This document shows positions 12,627-13,669 of a stretch of DNA of 13,669 nt, one piece after another (positions within the stretch are counted from its first letter, which is position 1; every line of letters begins with the position of its first letter). Under the pieces are notes generated by a model, which was not told where the DNA came from, searched no databases, and was given only the letters and a program-made list of their open reading frames with translations. This stretch comes from Candidatus Nanoarchaeia archaeon (GTDB lineage Archaea > Nanobdellota > Nanobdellia > Tiddalikarchaeales > Tiddalikarchaeaceae). A program made the position numbers and the translations under genes. The stretch covers positions 1,088-14,756 of the forward strand of contig JAQVLH010000009.1 in the NCBI GenBank assembly GCA_028704265.1. Reading direction: 5' to 3'.

Positions 12627-13669
12627 TACTTTTTCACCTCTACATTTCTTAGCCATGAAAGATCAGTGCTAAATATTTCTCTAATATCTTGGATTCCGTA
12701 ATTACTCATAAATGCTCTGTCAAATCCTAAACCCCAAGCTATTACTGGAACTTTAACTCCAACTGGTTCTGTTACTTCTTTTCTGAAAATTCCAGCCCCC
12801 CCTAATTCCATCCATTTACCATTTTTATAAATATGAACTGATGCGCTTGGTTCAGTATAAGGATAATAATCAGGCATTAAAATATATTTTTCAGCTTTTG
12901 CTATTTTTTCAGCAAACATTCTAAGCAAAGATAATAAAGATGCTAAATTCACATTTTCTCCAAGTATTATTCCTTCCATTTGCAAAAACTCTGCCCCGTG
13001 CTTCCAATCAATAACGTCAGGCCTTGCCATTCTGTCAATTATAAAATATTTTCCTGGAATTTCCAAATCCTTGCTCATTAATTTTCTTATGCTTGCGCTA
13101 GTTGTTTGAGATCTAAGCACATGAATTCTGCTAACCTCTTTGTCCATTTTAACTCCCCAACCAGTGCTGCCCATTATTCCTTTTTCATGAGCTAATTTTA
13201 CATTTTTTATAAATTTTTTAAAATCTTTAAGAGATGCTTTCTTTGGCTCTTTTATTAAAAATATATCATGCACTGCTCTTGCTGGATGGTCTTGCGGCAT
13301 ATATAATGCATCGCAATTAGTAAAATTAGTTTCAACATAATTTCCTGTCATTTCCTTAAAACCTAAACTTACAAATAATTCCTTGGTTTGATTAATAAAT
13401 TCTTGATAAGGATGTAATTTTGCAAAAATAGGCATAGCTACGGGTTCATTAATATTATATCTTCTGAATTTTTTTGACTCCCATTCTCTTGATATTATTA
13501 ATGAAGAGCTCGTTCTTTCAAGCAATTCTTCATCCATATTGATGCCTTTTTTAATAAGCTGAAGCCCTAAAGGCGTTGTTGAAAACTCCCATTCAGTCCT
13601 ATCAATTAATAATATTAATCCTCTTTCAATTAATTCTTTTAAATCATTTTCGCTATTTTTCAAATCTTT
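12626..13669 (-). CDS. pheS: Phenylalanyl-tRNA synthetase alpha subunit (5' end outside window)
   Basis: The C-terminal 347 residues of archaeal PheS; the usual length is near 500, and the reading frame stays open to the window edge, so the start codon lies beyond 13669. The visible part begins in the N-terminal winged-helix region (IERGLILLIDRTEWEFSTTPLG). The class II catalytic core follows: LHPYQEF, MPQDHPAR, the LRSQTTSASIRKL stretch that recognises substrate, ARPDVIDWKH, EFLQMEGI, PSASVHIY, WMELGGAGIFRKEV and motif 3 GLGFDRAFM with its Arg. It activates phenylalanine and transfers it to tRNA-Phe with PheT. The stop codon overlaps the pheT start by one base. Confidence 0.96.
   Translation of the reverse strand, partial: KDLKNSENDLKELIERGLILLIDRTEWEFSTTPLGLQLIKKGINMDEELLERTSSSLIISREWESKKFRRYNINEPVAMPIFAKLHPYQEFINQTKELFVSLGFKEMTGNYVETNFTNCDALYMPQDHPARAVHDIFLIKEPKKASLKDFKKFIKNVKLAHEKGIMGSTGWGVKMDKEVSRIHVLRSQTTSASIRKLMSKDLEIPGKYFIIDRMARPDVIDWKHGAEFLQMEGIILGENVNLASLLSLLRMFAEKIAKAEKYILMPDYYPYTEPSASVHIYKNGKWMELGGAGIFRKEVTEPVGVKVPVIAWGLGFDRAFMSNYGIQDIREIFSTDLSWLRNVEVKK
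12634..12640 (-). promoter_or_regulatory. Shine-Dalgarno site of pheT
   Basis: On the minus strand GAGGTGA lies 7 nt before the ATG at 12626. It favours that start over the in-frame ATG at 12656 and indicates SD-dependent re-initiation for internal operon genes. Confidence 0.7.

Noticed and set aside
12626..12656. PheT beginning at the upstream ATG (ten extra residues)
   Set aside because: The extra residues MAKKCRGEKV have no counterpart in the usual MPT... start, overlap the end of pheS, and the GAGGTGA site is placed for the ATG at 12626.
13661..13663. PheS as a complete 345-aa protein starting at TTG
   Set aside because: Archaeal PheS is near 500 residues and the frame is open to the window edge; this is a truncated gene, not a short one.

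Overview
The window is strongly AT-rich, gene-dense DNA that reads as an archaeon, most likely a small-genome DPANN lineage (Woesearchaeota/Pacearchaeota-like). The pointers are: an archaeal-type pheS-pheT pair whose PheT stops after the catalytic-like domain, an archaeal Hjc resolvase, an archaeal Ogg2 glycosylase, a DUF4013 membrane protein, TATA-like boxes about 25-30 nt upstream of start codons (leaderless transcription), and a tRNA-His without an encoded CCA. The lineage is an inference; the archaeal assignment is firm.

Region 1 (1-2391): a tRNA-His gene is followed by two tandem, closely related APH-fold small-molecule kinases. The last 18 bp of the tRNA region (108-125) recur exactly at 2346-2363, just beyond the second kinase. 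The two kinases therefore sit between what look like tRNA-derived attachment sites, in an island of about 2.2 kb with no recombinase gene. A degraded third copy of the site may lie between the two kinases (1148-1165).

Region 2 (2392-4823): a third, more distant APH-fold kinase (ThrB2/COG2334-like, minus strand), divergent from an exported or membrane protein with a cysteine/Asp-rich N-terminal motif and a DUF4405-like histidine-bearing membrane domain, then an unrecognised 263-aa protein.

Region 3 (4863-7934): a three-gene ABC-2 exporter operon (two permeases of the COG4587/COG3694 type and a DrrA/COG4586-like ATPase) followed closely by an SdpI-family membrane protein. The layout suggests export of, or defence against, a membrane-active compound; the substrate is unknown.

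Region 4 (7931-9536, minus): a DNA-repair operon hjc - ogg2 - HAD-like gene. The third gene overlaps ogg2 by ATGA, and its HAD motifs appear in the order III-IV-I-II, as in a circular permutation.

Region 5 (9573-10957): a DUF4013 membrane protein and a transglutaminase-like Cys/His protein, convergent across a hairpin terminator.

Region 6 (10995-13669, minus): pheS (5' end outside the window) and pheT, overlapping at TAATG. No intergenic stretch exceeds 300 bases; the longest (2210-2391) holds a terminator-like hairpin and the second attachment site.
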